Origin: a virus
Length of the DNA: 20,185 bases
IMG/VR virus record: IMGVR_UViG_3300036791_000548
Location: 1-20,185 of that record
Direction: 5' to 3' (one strand)
Shown: piece after piece, positions 14,930-19,904 of the stretch
How the letters are laid out: every line of letters begins with the position of its first letter
Numbering within the stretch: the stretch's first letter is position 1
The notes under the pieces: generated by a model
Database searches by the model: none
What the model was told of the DNA's origin: nothing
The model's input: only the letters and a program-made list of their open reading frames with translations
Program-made: the position numbers and the translations under genes

Positions 14930-15094
14930 TTACCGGGTCGGTCCGAACACCTCCACCCGGACCCGCTCGATGGCATCCCAGAACAGCTCGATCCCCTGAC
15001 CGTCGGCGCGGTCGACCAGGTGTTCGCGCAACGGCTTGAAATGGTCGGCCAGGTCGCGCATGAGGGCGTGGGCGCTCAGGTCCGTGTCGCTCAC
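14930..15094 (-). CDS. 54-residue protein of the repressor operon, unknown function
   Basis: Minus strand, GTG at 15094 overlapping the HNH stop in GTGA, which selects this start over an in-frame TTG at 15127. The product ([20 protein letters not shown] then [20 protein letters not shown]) is acidic and probably all-helical, ending in a short strand ([10 protein letters not shown]). No family is recognised. Being the third gene after the repressor, it should be expressed in the lysogen. Confidence 0.55.
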   Translation of the reverse strand: MSDTDLSAHALMRDLADHFKPLREHLVDRADGQGIELFWDAIERVRVEVFGPTR

Positions 15095-15522
15095 GCCGCC
15101 ACCGCCAGAGACATTTTTCGATACCAAGCTCTGTACGCACTACGTCGGCAGGTACGGCATCCGCGCTGACCACCCGGCGAGACGTAGAGGTTTGCCCCAC
15201 TCAAGGCATGGCCCCGTATGCAATGGCTGCGCGTGGCGCGCTCACCTCGGCGCATGTTCTCTTGACGGGTAACGGGCTCCAAATGGGCTGGGTTGACGCA
15301 ATGGCGTACCCGGCAAAGGTGATCTATTTCCAACCCCTTCGCGATTGGCCCTACCAACAACTCCCATGCGACCCGGTGCGCTCCAACGCACGTCCGGCGC
15401 CCCGGAGCACTCCGAATGCTGAGGATTCCGTAACCGCTCGGGTTGCGGCTACCGATCCACAACCAGCACGACTCCGTGCGCTCGACCTTGCTCCAGAACC
15501 GGGTGGCTAGTGTGCTCCTCAT
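15091..15522 (-). CDS. HNH endonuclease inserted in the repressor operon
   Basis: A 143-residue HNH_3-type homing-like endonuclease, ATG 15522 overlapping the repressor stop by four bases (ATGA). It has the signature features: [14 protein letters not shown] (residues 19-32), [14 protein letters not shown] (45-58), and the active site [20 protein letters not shown] with D67, H68, N77 and H80. The C-terminus carries a likely zinc site from C101, H105, C122 and C125. Such nucleases cut DNA near their own insertion site and spread by repair. An intact nuclease expressed with an immunity repressor is unusual. Confidence 0.85.
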   Translation of the reverse strand: MRSTLATRFWSKVERTESCWLWIGSRNPSGYGILSIRSAPGRRTCVGAHRVAWELLVGPIAKGLEIDHLCRVRHCVNPAHLEPVTRQENMRRGERATRSHCIRGHALSGANLYVSPGGQRGCRTCRRSAYRAWYRKMSLAVAA

Positions 15523-15818
15523 GCTGCCACCGCCCAGACGGGCGACGACGTCTCCCATTTGGTAGACGACCGGCGTGCCTTTCTCCCGGCTCGGGCCTTC
15601 GGCAGGGGTTCGCCGATGAGGTACTCGAGCGGTACGCCGCATCGGATGGCCCATAGGCGTAGATACCCGATGCGCGGTACCGCAGTATCTGCCTCGAATT
15701 TGGTGACGGTGGTCTGATGCACGCCCAACTCGGCGGCTAGATCCGCGGTCGATAGACCCGCCGTGCGTCGCGCTTTGCGCATCCGGTCGCCCAATGTCCA
15801 GGCCAGTACATCAGTCAT
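15519..15818 (-). CDS. immunity repressor, XRE-type HTH
   Basis: A 99-residue DNA-binding protein. The helix-turn-helix lies at about residues 8-65 ([20 protein letters not shown] then [19 protein letters not shown]). ATG 15818 is chosen since a promoter (-35 at 15849-15854, -10 at 15826-15831) would start transcription at or beside this ATG; an upstream in-frame codon at 15860 would lie inside the operators. The protein is too short for a LexA/CI-type self-cleavage domain. It is divergent from the Xis-like gene, with operator-like repeats in the region between, so it is the best candidate for the lysogeny repressor, acting on both promoters. Confidence 0.82.
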   Translation of the reverse strand: MTDVLAWTLGDRMRKARRTAGLSTADLAAELGVHQTTVTKFEADTAVPRIGYLRLWAIRCGVPLEYLIGEPLPKARAGRKARRSSTKWETSSPVWAVAA

Positions 15819-15825
15819 GCGACGA

Positions 15826-15854
15826 ATGCTACAGGATGAGGCATGACAATGCAA
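15826..15854 (-). promoter_or_regulatory. promoter for the repressor operon (leaderless)
   Basis: Read on the minus strand: -35 TTGCAT (15854-15849), 17-base spacer, -10 TAGCAT (15831-15826). Seven bases after the -10 box is the repressor ATG at 15818, so the transcript would begin at the start codon, as for CI from lambda PRM. Both hexamers are imperfect matches to the consensus. Two operator-like sites overlap the -35. Confidence 0.5.
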
Positions 15855-15862
15855 GATCATGC
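15841..15862. promoter_or_regulatory. two overlapping operator-like sites
   Basis: GCATGACAATGC (15841-15852) and GCAAGATCATGC (15851-15862) share the pattern GCAW-N4-ATGC and are offset by ten bases, one helical turn. They cover the -35 of the repressor promoter. A third, better copy lies at 15895-15906. They are likely repressor binding sites for autoregulation. Confidence 0.55.
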
Positions 15863-15889
15863 AACATGAGTAACCCGGTATGTAGGATC

Positions 15890-15918
15890 TTGACGCATGA
15901 TAATGCGTCGTGCATTAT
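15890..15918 (+). promoter_or_regulatory. early promoter (leaderless) covered by an operator
   Basis: -35 TTGACG (15890-15895), 17-base spacer, -10 CATTAT (15913-15918). Transcription would start about 15925-15926, where ATG 15926 begins the Xis-like gene, again leaderless. The 18-bp palindrome at 15892-15909 fills the -35 and spacer, so a bound repressor would block RNA polymerase. This is the probable start of the whole early transcript. Confidence 0.6.
15892..15909. promoter_or_regulatory. main operator, 18-bp palindrome
   Basis: GACGCAT-GATA-ATGCGTC with perfect 7-bp arms. Its inner 12 bases (GCATGATAATGC) differ by one base from the site at 15841-15852. Size and symmetry suit a dimeric HTH repressor. 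Confidence 0.65.
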
Positions 15919-15925
15919 GGCGCTG

Positions 15926-16105
15926 ATGCCACCTGACACCATGACCGTGCGCGAAGTCCTCGAGCTTTACGGGGTTACCCGCAGCACTCTGGACCGCTGG
16001 ATCGCGGCCGGATTGCTCCCCGTTATCCAACCCTTTCCGCGCGGCGAGCGCCGTTTCCGCCGCTCCGATGTCGAGGCCCTACTCACGCCCAAGGCTGCTT
16101 CGTGA
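15926..16105 (+). CDS. excisionase-like MerR/HTH_17 DNA-binding protein
   Basis: A 59-residue protein with an HTH_17-type winged helix: MTVREVLELYGVTRSTLDRW (residues 6-25), then IAAGLLPVIQPFPRGERRFR and RSDVEALL. Excisionases and phage early regulators of this type bend DNA at att sites or regulate promoters. ATG 15926 is chosen because it coincides with the predicted transcription start; ATG 15941 is an alternative and ATG 15917 would lie inside the -10 region. It is divergent from the repressor, in the place of cro or xis. Recombination directionality factor, Cro-like regulator, or both, cannot be separated from sequence. Confidence 0.72.
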   Translation: MPPDTMTVREVLELYGVTRSTLDRWIAAGLLPVIQPFPRGERRFRRSDVEALLTPKAAS

Positions 16106-16719
16106 GCACCGCCGTTGACATCGCCACCGGCGAGCTGGTCGCCCCGCTGGTAGGTCGCCAGCTCACCCCGGTGGAGGTGCGGGCGCGCGCCGCCTGGATT
16201 AGAGAGGTCACCAAAGCGGCGCTGCGAGAAGGCGTCGATTACGGCGTCATCCCCGGCACCGACCGCCCGGCGCTACTGAAGCCGGGCGCCGAGATGCTGC
16301 TCCTGGCCGCCGGGCTGGGGTTCACCATCACCCGTCTCGACGATGACGATTACGTGGCCCACGCCGGGGTCACCTACCGGTGCAGTGTCCGCCGCGGGGA
16401 CATCGTAATAGCCGAGTGTGACGGTTACGCCGGCTACGACGAATCCCGCTACTACCGATCCGCCGAAGACTCCGAGAAGGCCGAACGGGCGTTCGCCAAG
16501 AAGGACCGCCGCCCGCCGCGCGAGGACAAGTTCGTCGAGTACCGGGCGCCGTGGAACACCATCCTGAAAATGGCCCAGAAACGGGCTCTGGTCGGTGCCG
16601 CCCTCAACGCGGTGGCCGGCTCCGGCCTTTTCATCGGCGACGGCGACGACTCAGAACCGGCCCCGACGCCGCCACCCAAACCGGTCACTAACCGGCCATC
16701 GCCCGAGGATCCGTTCTAG
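16102..16719 (+). CDS. phage protein of the VDYGxIPGT/KPGAE family, probably recombination-associated
   Basis: A 205-residue protein with GTG 16102 overlapping the previous stop (GTGA). It belongs by eye to a widespread phage and mobile-element family marked by REGVDYGVIPGTDRPALLKP followed by GAEMLLLAAGL, and near the C-terminus WNTILKMAQKRALVGAALNA. Members commonly sit in early operons and have been suspected to act in single-strand annealing or DNA recombination; the biochemical role is not established to my knowledge. Other members I recall often have a Cys-rich insert before the NTILKM helix; here that part (AERAFAKKDRRPPREDKFVE) has no cysteine. The last 30 residues are a Pro-rich disordered tail. 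Confidence 0.6.
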   Translation: MSTAVDIATGELVAPLVGRQLTPVEVRARAAWIREVTKAALREGVDYGVIPGTDRPALLKPGAEMLLLAAGLGFTITRLDDDDYVAHAGVTYRCSVRRGDIVIAECDGYAGYDESRYYRSAEDSEKAERAFAKKDRRPPREDKFVEYRAPWNTILKMAQKRALVGAALNAVAGSGLFIGDGDDSEPAPTPPPKPVTNRPSPEDPF

Positions 16720-17243
16720 TGGCCCGCCTCGCCTTATCGGCGGTGGCCGCGGTCACCTTCGGTACCGCCGTGGCCGTGCTGGCCGTACCGAGCCAACCTA
16801 CCGCCGAGGTGGCCGCCGGCCCGGCGCCCTGGCCTGACCCGGTCTGGCGGCACCCGGCGCTGGCGACAACCACCACGACCACCGTGCCGCCATCTCCGCG
16901 CGTGCTGCCCACATCACACCCGGGCCGCGCGCGGTCCGCTGCCACCGTCCCGGCTCACCCTTCGCCCCGAAGGCCCCTGCCGGCGACGGTGGCGGCACCA
17001 TCGAGCTGGTCGGGTCCGTGGGCGTGTATCGCCCGCTACGAATCGGGCGGCAATCCGTCGGAGAACACCGGTAACGGGTATTACGGCGGTCTGCAATTCT
17101 CGTTGTCGACCTGGCGGGCCTACGGCGGGCACGGTAGGCCCGACCAGGCGTCTATCGCCACCCAAGAGCAGGTCGCCACCCGGGTGCTGGCCGGCCAGGG
17201 CTGGCGGGCTTGGCCGAACACATCTCTGCGGTGCGGGCTGTGA
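16719..17243 (+). CDS. secreted Rpf-like lytic transglycosylase
   Basis: A 174-residue protein, GTG 16719 sharing one base with the previous stop. Residues 1 to about 30 form a signal sequence (hydrophobic ALSAVAAVTFGTAVAVLAV, then a possible cut after Ala). Residues 31-95 are a Thr/Pro/Arg-rich linker including six Thr in a row. Residues about 99-174 are a resuscitation-promoting factor domain: WACIARYESGGNPSENTGNG with catalytic E108, YYGGLQFSLSTWRAYGG, and a pair of cysteines (C103, C172) placed like the Rpf disulfide. Rpf enzymes cut peptidoglycan and, in actinobacteria, can wake dormant cells. It lies in the early operon, far from the lysis cassette. Confidence 0.85.
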   Translation: MARLALSAVAAVTFGTAVAVLAVPSQPTAEVAAGPAPWPDPVWRHPALATTTTTTVPPSPRVLPTSHPGRARSAATVPAHPSPRRPLPATVAAPSSWSGPWACIARYESGGNPSENTGNGYYGGLQFSLSTWRAYGGHGRPDQASIATQEQVATRVLAGQGWRAWPNTSLRCGL

Positions 17244-17479
17244 GCGATAGTGGGGTCGTCCGGGCCGGTCCTGTTCACGGGGAAGTGCGCGGGAGGCTTG
17301 CCGGCCCGGACCGTTACGAGTGCCGTAGTACCTATCTCTGGAAGGGCGACGTTCACTGGACAGCCTGGATACCGACACCAGGCCCGCCGTCGGTGCGGAG
17401 GATCCTCAGCTGGGCTGACGTGACCGCCGTGACCGTCGATCACGACGACTGGCTCATTGAGTACCGGCGGGCGCGGTGA
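17240..17479 (+). CDS. 79-residue protein, unknown function
   Basis: GTG 17240 overlaps the Rpf-like stop (GTGA) and is preferred over an in-frame codon at 17210 inside that gene. The product (MSDSGVVRAGPVHGEVRGRL, later YLWKGDVHWTAWIPTPGPPS) looks like a small beta-rich protein with several tryptophans and no membrane segment. No family is recognised. It is translated as part of a chain of overlapping early genes. Confidence 0.6.
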   Translation: MSDSGVVRAGPVHGEVRGRLAGPDRYECRSTYLWKGDVHWTAWIPTPGPPSVRRILSWADVTAVTVDHDDWLIEYRRAR

Positions 17480-17613
17480 TCCGCCGCTTCCGGAGGTGGC
17501 GGGCGGCTCACTACCTGTACCTGGCCCACCTGGCTTATGACGAGAACCCTTCGCCGCTCACGGCCCTGGTGTGGGCGCGCGCCAAAGCCCTACACAACGA
17601 CTTGGGCGGGTGA
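17476..17613 (+). CDS. 45-residue basic protein, unknown function
   Basis: GTG 17476 to TGA 17613, overlapping both neighbours by four bases (GTGA at each side). The product (MIRRFRRWRAAHYLYLAHLA then YDENPSPLTALVWARAKALH) is basic and helical, with aromatic residues. The double overlap and the direct link to the replication initiator gene are the evidence that it is real. No function is recognised. Confidence 0.55.
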   Translation: MIRRFRRWRAAHYLYLAHLAYDENPSPLTALVWARAKALHNDLGG

Positions 17614-18176
17614 ACATCGCCGCCGTCATGTCCGCCCTGGAGGTGGATGACCTTGACCATTCGGCCAAACACGCCCTGGTGGTGGTCGCCTGCCGGGCCA
17701 GCCGCGGCGCCGGGCTGGTCAACCTGCCTATCGGGCGGGTCGCCAGGGATATGCAAGTGACCTACAAGACGGCTCTTAAGGCGCTCAACGAGCTGGTGGA
17801 GAGCGGCTACCTGGAGGTTGTGGACAAGTCGCCCGGGCATCGCCCCACTTGGTATCTGAAATCTGTAGTGAGTACAGATTCGAATATGTACTCACTACAC
17901 ACCCCAAATATGTACTCAGTGCCGGGCGAATCTGTACTCAGTACAGATCAAATAGGTACTGAGTACAGACCAGAGGATTCTTTGGAGAAAAGAGAAGGAG
18001 AAGGGCAAATCGAAAAGCAGGAACTCGATGCCGATGCCGCTCGCCACCCGGCGAGCGGCATCGAGTCTGGGGAAAACCCGTTGTTCGACGCGGGCGGGCG
18101 GCCCGACTTCGAAGGCCTCAAAGCCCGACTACAAGCCAAACGGCCAGCCGGGCCGCCGCGGAGCTACCGGCGATGA
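17610..18176 (+). CDS. replication initiator, lambda O-like layout
   Basis: A 188-residue protein with GTG 17610 overlapping the previous stop (GTGA). Residues about 15-85 form a winged helix: SAKHALVVVACRASRGAGLV, then LPIGRVARDMQVTYKTALKA and LNELVESGYLEVVDK. This is the type used by phage and plasmid initiators that begin by binding iterons. Residues 84-125 are a low-complexity linker encoded by the iteron array, followed by a Glu/Lys/Gln-rich acidic part (EKREGEGQIEKQELDADA) and a basic C-terminus (LKARLQAKRPAGPPRSYRR). DNA-binding head, iterons in the gene centre, and C-terminal partner-binding tail is the plan of lambda O. The protein probably recruits host helicase directly, since no loader is evident next to it. 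Confidence 0.72.
   Translation: MNIAAVMSALEVDDLDHSAKHALVVVACRASRGAGLVNLPIGRVARDMQVTYKTALKALNELVESGYLEVVDKSPGHRPTWYLKSVVSTDSNMYSLHTPNMYSVPGESVLSTDQIGTEYRPEDSLEKREGEGQIEKQELDADAARHPASGIESGENPLFDAGGRPDFEGLKARLQAKRPAGPPRSYRR
17861..17970. repeat. five-iteron array, predicted replication origin
   Basis: Five 19-bp elements with the consensus ATNTGTACT-S-AGTACAGAT lie at 17861-17879, 17884-17902, 17908-17926, 17930-17948 and 17952-17970. Their centres (17870, 17893, 17917, 17939, 17961) are 22-24 bases apart, about two helical turns. The fourth copy is a perfect palindrome apart from its centre base. The first has one mismatch between arms; copies two, three and five keep one arm well. An A/G-rich tract with low GC follows at 17975-18022, like the unwinding region beside the lambda O sites. 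The array is inside the initiator gene. Confidence 0.78.
18032..18063. repeat. 14-bp perfect hairpin beside the origin
   Basis: CGATGCCGCTCGCC (18032-18045), loop ACCC, GGCGAGCGGCATCG (18050-18063). The left arm is preceded by a repeat of GATGCC, allowing a second pairing between CTCGATGCC (18024-18032) and GGCATCGAG (18057-18065). It is within the initiator gene about 60 bases after the last iteron. Without a T-run it is not a standard terminator. A primosome or single-strand initiation site, or a transcription pause, is possible. Confidence 0.65.
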
Positions 18177-18472
18177 CTCCCGATAGTGACGTTTATCAGG
18201 AACCCACAGCTAAGAGCGCCCAGGACCGACACGATGGTGGCGTGGTGTGGGGAGCGCTTCGGCGGGACACCGACGCCCTAGACGATGCGTTAGATGTAGC
18301 GACTAGCGCGCTCTACTCGGCTTCCATCGCCGCTCAGTGGCGTACGGACAAGGGTTACCCAATCGCCTCAGCACTCAGCGACATCCTCGGCGGGCTGAGC
18401 ACCTTTCTCGACGGTTTGCTCACTCAACGAGTCGAGCTAGCTAACAACCGTTCTGGGACTGATTCTGAATGA
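18173..18472 (+). CDS. 99-residue protein, unknown function
   Basis: ATG 18173 overlaps the initiator stop (ATGA). The product is acidic and mostly helical: a polar N-terminus, a middle part LRRDTDALDDALDVATSALY, and IASALSDILGGLSTFLDGLL that could form an amphipathic helix. Placement directly after the initiator is where lambda has its helicase loader, but length and sequence give no support for that. Base composition here is less GC-rich than in the head and tail genes. No family is recognised. Confidence 0.6.
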   Translation: MTPDSDVYQEPTAKSAQDRHDGGVVWGALRRDTDALDDALDVATSALYSASIAAQWRTDKGYPIASALSDILGGLSTFLDGLLTQRVELANNRSGTDSE

Positions 18473-19008
18473 CAGAGAATCGGGCTTATCGGGGATTGAG
18501 GCTCGCCTATGCGGACCCGCCCTACCCAGGCCAGGCACGCAAGCACTACTCGCTAGAGAACCCCAACGCCGCGGAAGTGGACTTCGCCGCCCTGATCGAC
18601 CGGTTAGTCGCCGAGTTCCCTGACGGTTGGGCGCTGAGCTGCAACAGTGGAAACCTTCGCGACTTGTTGCCACTTTGCCCCGACGACGTGCGCGTGATGG
18701 CCTGGGTCAAGCGTTTCGCCAAGTTCAAGCCTGGCGTCAACCCGTTATACGCGTGGGAGCCGGTGATCGTTAGGGGTGGCCGCAAACATGCCCGCGACGC
18801 GGTGAAGATCCGCGACTGGGTCGACGCCGTCCCGGTGATGGCGTCGGCCAAGGTAGTCGGCCCGAAGGTCGTCGGCCAGAAGCCGGTCGGGTTCGTCAAC
18901 TGGCTTCGGGCCGTGCTTAACGTCCAGGCCGACGACGAGCTAGTCGATTTGTACCCCGGATCTGGCGTCGTCGGCCGCGTGCTCGATCAGGGGTGTTTCG
19001 GTGTCTAA
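18469..19008 (+). CDS. DNA methyltransferase, DPPY type
   Basis: A 179-residue protein, ATG 18469 overlapping the previous stop (ATGA). The catalytic motif IV is LAYADPPYPGQ (residues 12-22), and the S-adenosylmethionine-binding motif I is near the C-terminus: ELVDLYPGSGVVGRVLDQ. The IV-before-I order is that of beta-class amino methyltransferases (N6-adenine or N4-cytosine). The short central region (residues 60-130) leaves little room for target recognition. Similar small enzymes occur in actinophages and probably protect phage DNA from host restriction. No cognate nuclease is present. The base modified and the site cannot be read from sequence. Confidence 0.78.
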   Translation: MTENRAYRGLRLAYADPPYPGQARKHYSLENPNAAEVDFAALIDRLVAEFPDGWALSCNSGNLRDLLPLCPDDVRVMAWVKRFAKFKPGVNPLYAWEPVIVRGGRKHARDAVKIRDWVDAVPVMASAKVVGPKVVGQKPVGFVNWLRAVLNVQADDELVDLYPGSGVVGRVLDQGCFGV

Positions 19009-19165
19009 TCCTGATACCCACTACTACACCGCCAAGGACACTCTCACCGCGACTGCCGCGGTATTTATGGCGAATGGTCTTCGGTGGGATCAGTGGATGA
19101 GCGCCTGTCACTGGGCGTGGGAGCAAGCCGCCGACGGATGTCCCCCTGAATCGGACAAATCGTGA
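19001..19165 (+). CDS. 54-residue protein, unknown function
   Basis: GTG 19001 overlaps the methyltransferase stop by eight bases, and its own stop (19163-19165) overlaps the next GTG in GTGA. The product (MSNPDTHYYTAKDTLTATAA then VFMANGLRWDQWMSACHWAW) is rich in Trp and Ala and probably helical, with two cysteines. No family is recognised. Evidence is the intact frame and the overlaps on both sides. Confidence 0.5.
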   Translation: MSNPDTHYYTAKDTLTATAAVFMANGLRWDQWMSACHWAWEQAADGCPPESDKS

Positions 19166-19184
19166 CAGTCCCGGATAACCCCGG
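19148..19184 (+). repeat. direct repeat around a start codon, copy 1
   Basis: The segment from GAATCGGACAAATCGTGACA (19148-19167) through TAACCCCGG recurs at 19580-19616 with few changes. It holds the GTG start of the gene at 19162. The part GTGACAGT to CCCCGG encodes the MTVPxNPG start. Confidence 0.7.
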
Positions 19185-19428
19185 CGCTTATCCGCGATTC
19201 GCCTTCCTAGATCCGATCCAGAATCGGCAATGCGTGCTGGTGGTTCCACCAGACGGCCGCGTCTTCGCCTCGCGTGGCGAACCGAAGATCGGCATAGAGC
19301 ACCCTGACTGCGACCAGGTAGCGGATTTGTCGATCGACCTTGACGCCTTCTACTGCCCTGTCTGCCGATGGAATGGCCGAGTGAGTGGCGCCTGGTGCGT
19401 TCACGTGATCGAAGGTGGCCGCGAATGA
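19162..19428 (+). CDS. 88-residue Zn-ribbon-like protein, unknown function
   Basis: GTG 19162 overlaps the previous stop (GTGA). The product begins MTVPDNPGAYPRFAFLD and has a central HPDCDQVADLSIDLDAFYCP then VCRWNGRVSGAWCVHVIEGG: one HxxC and one CxxC group that could bind zinc, followed by a third Cys-x-His. Such small zinc-binding proteins are common in actinophage early regions. Its N-terminus is related to that of the next gene, and its start lies in a direct repeat. Confidence 0.6.
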   Translation: MTVPDNPGAYPRFAFLDPIQNRQCVLVVPPDGRVFASRGEPKIGIEHPDCDQVADLSIDLDAFYCPVCRWNGRVSGAWCVHVIEGGRE

Positions 19429-19610
19429 CGCCAGTTCCCAATAACGGCACTTATCCGCGACTCGACGTCCGGACGCGGGTGGTCAAGATCTGCTCCGAGT
19501 GCTCAGCCGAGGCGCCAATCGGTTCCGACATCGACCACGATCCGGCCTGCTCGGGATCGCCGAACATCTGCACCGTCGAGAATCGGACGAATCGTGACAG
19601 TTCCCAATAA
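19425..19610 (+). CDS. 61-residue Zn-finger-like protein, unknown function
   Basis: ATG 19425 overlaps the previous stop (ATGA), preferred over an in-frame upstream start at 19368. The product starts MTPVPNNGTYPRLDVRTR, similar to the previous gene's start, then has KICSECSAEAPIGSDIDHDP and ACSGSPNICTVENR: a CxxC pair, a His and two later Cys, suggesting a small zinc-binding fold. Function unknown. Confidence 0.55.
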   Translation: MTPVPNNGTYPRLDVRTRVVKICSECSAEAPIGSDIDHDPACSGSPNICTVENRTNRDSSQ

Positions 19611-19616
19611 CCCCGG
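19580..19616 (+). repeat. direct repeat around a start codon, copy 2
   Basis: GAATCGGACGAATCGTGACA (19580-19599) differs from copy 1 by one base in the first 20; the following part up to CCCCGG is also close. The two copies are 432 bases apart and flank two small genes, as left by recombination between repeats or by duplication. Confidence 0.7.
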
Positions 19617-19626
19617 TTCTCTGTAA
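19594..19626 (+). pseudogene. truncated gene remnant (MTVPNNPGSL)
   Basis: GTG 19594 opens a frame encoding MTVPNNPGSL and then stops at TAA 19624-19626. It repeats the N-terminus of the genes at 19162 and 19425 but has no body, so it looks like the start of a third family member whose remainder was lost. It may still be translated as a 10-residue leader. Confidence 0.5.
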
Positions 19627-19646
19627 CTCGGATCTACGCTTCGGGC

Positions 19647-19904
19647 ATGGCATTGACAGCCCGCCAACGCAACGCCTTACCTCGCTCGGCGTTCGCCTAC
19701 CCGGCCAAACGTCTGTACCCGGTGCCAACCAAAGCGCAGGCCAGACGAGCGGGCATATCGGAACGGCAACGGGTCAACATTCACCGCAACGCCTTGTCGC
19801 GCGCCGCCCAGGCCAACACCAGAGGATCAACCAGCCACGTGCGCAGTGTGGTCGCTCGCCGGCACGGGGGCGCGATCAGATCGTTGGCACGTGGGCGGCG
19901 TTGA
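19647..19904 (+). CDS. conserved basic phage protein
   Basis: An 85-residue, strongly basic protein: MALTARQRNALPRSAFAYPA, then RLYPVPTKAQARRAGISERQ and an ALSRAAQ helix, ending in HVRSVVARRHGGAIRSLARG. This pattern (LPxSxFAYPxxRxYPVPTxxQA..ALSRAAQ) recurs as a conserved phage protein of unknown function in actinophages, often close to the terminase or early genes. It may bind DNA given its charge. There is no good SD before ATG 19647. The HNH gene overlaps its end by 14 bases. Confidence 0.65.
   Translation: MALTARQRNALPRSAFAYPAKRLYPVPTKAQARRAGISERQRVNIHRNALSRAAQANTRGSTSHVRSVVARRHGGAIRSLARGRR

Noticed and set aside
14068-15039. 323-codon open frame on the plus strand opposite integrase
   Set aside because: Integrase has a full set of catalytic residues and an SD on the other strand; this frame is its mirror.
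17861-17970. CRISPR-like repeats
   Set aside because: The units are palindromic 19-mers with only 3-5 bases between them and sit inside a coding gene, so they are iterons, not repeats with spacers.
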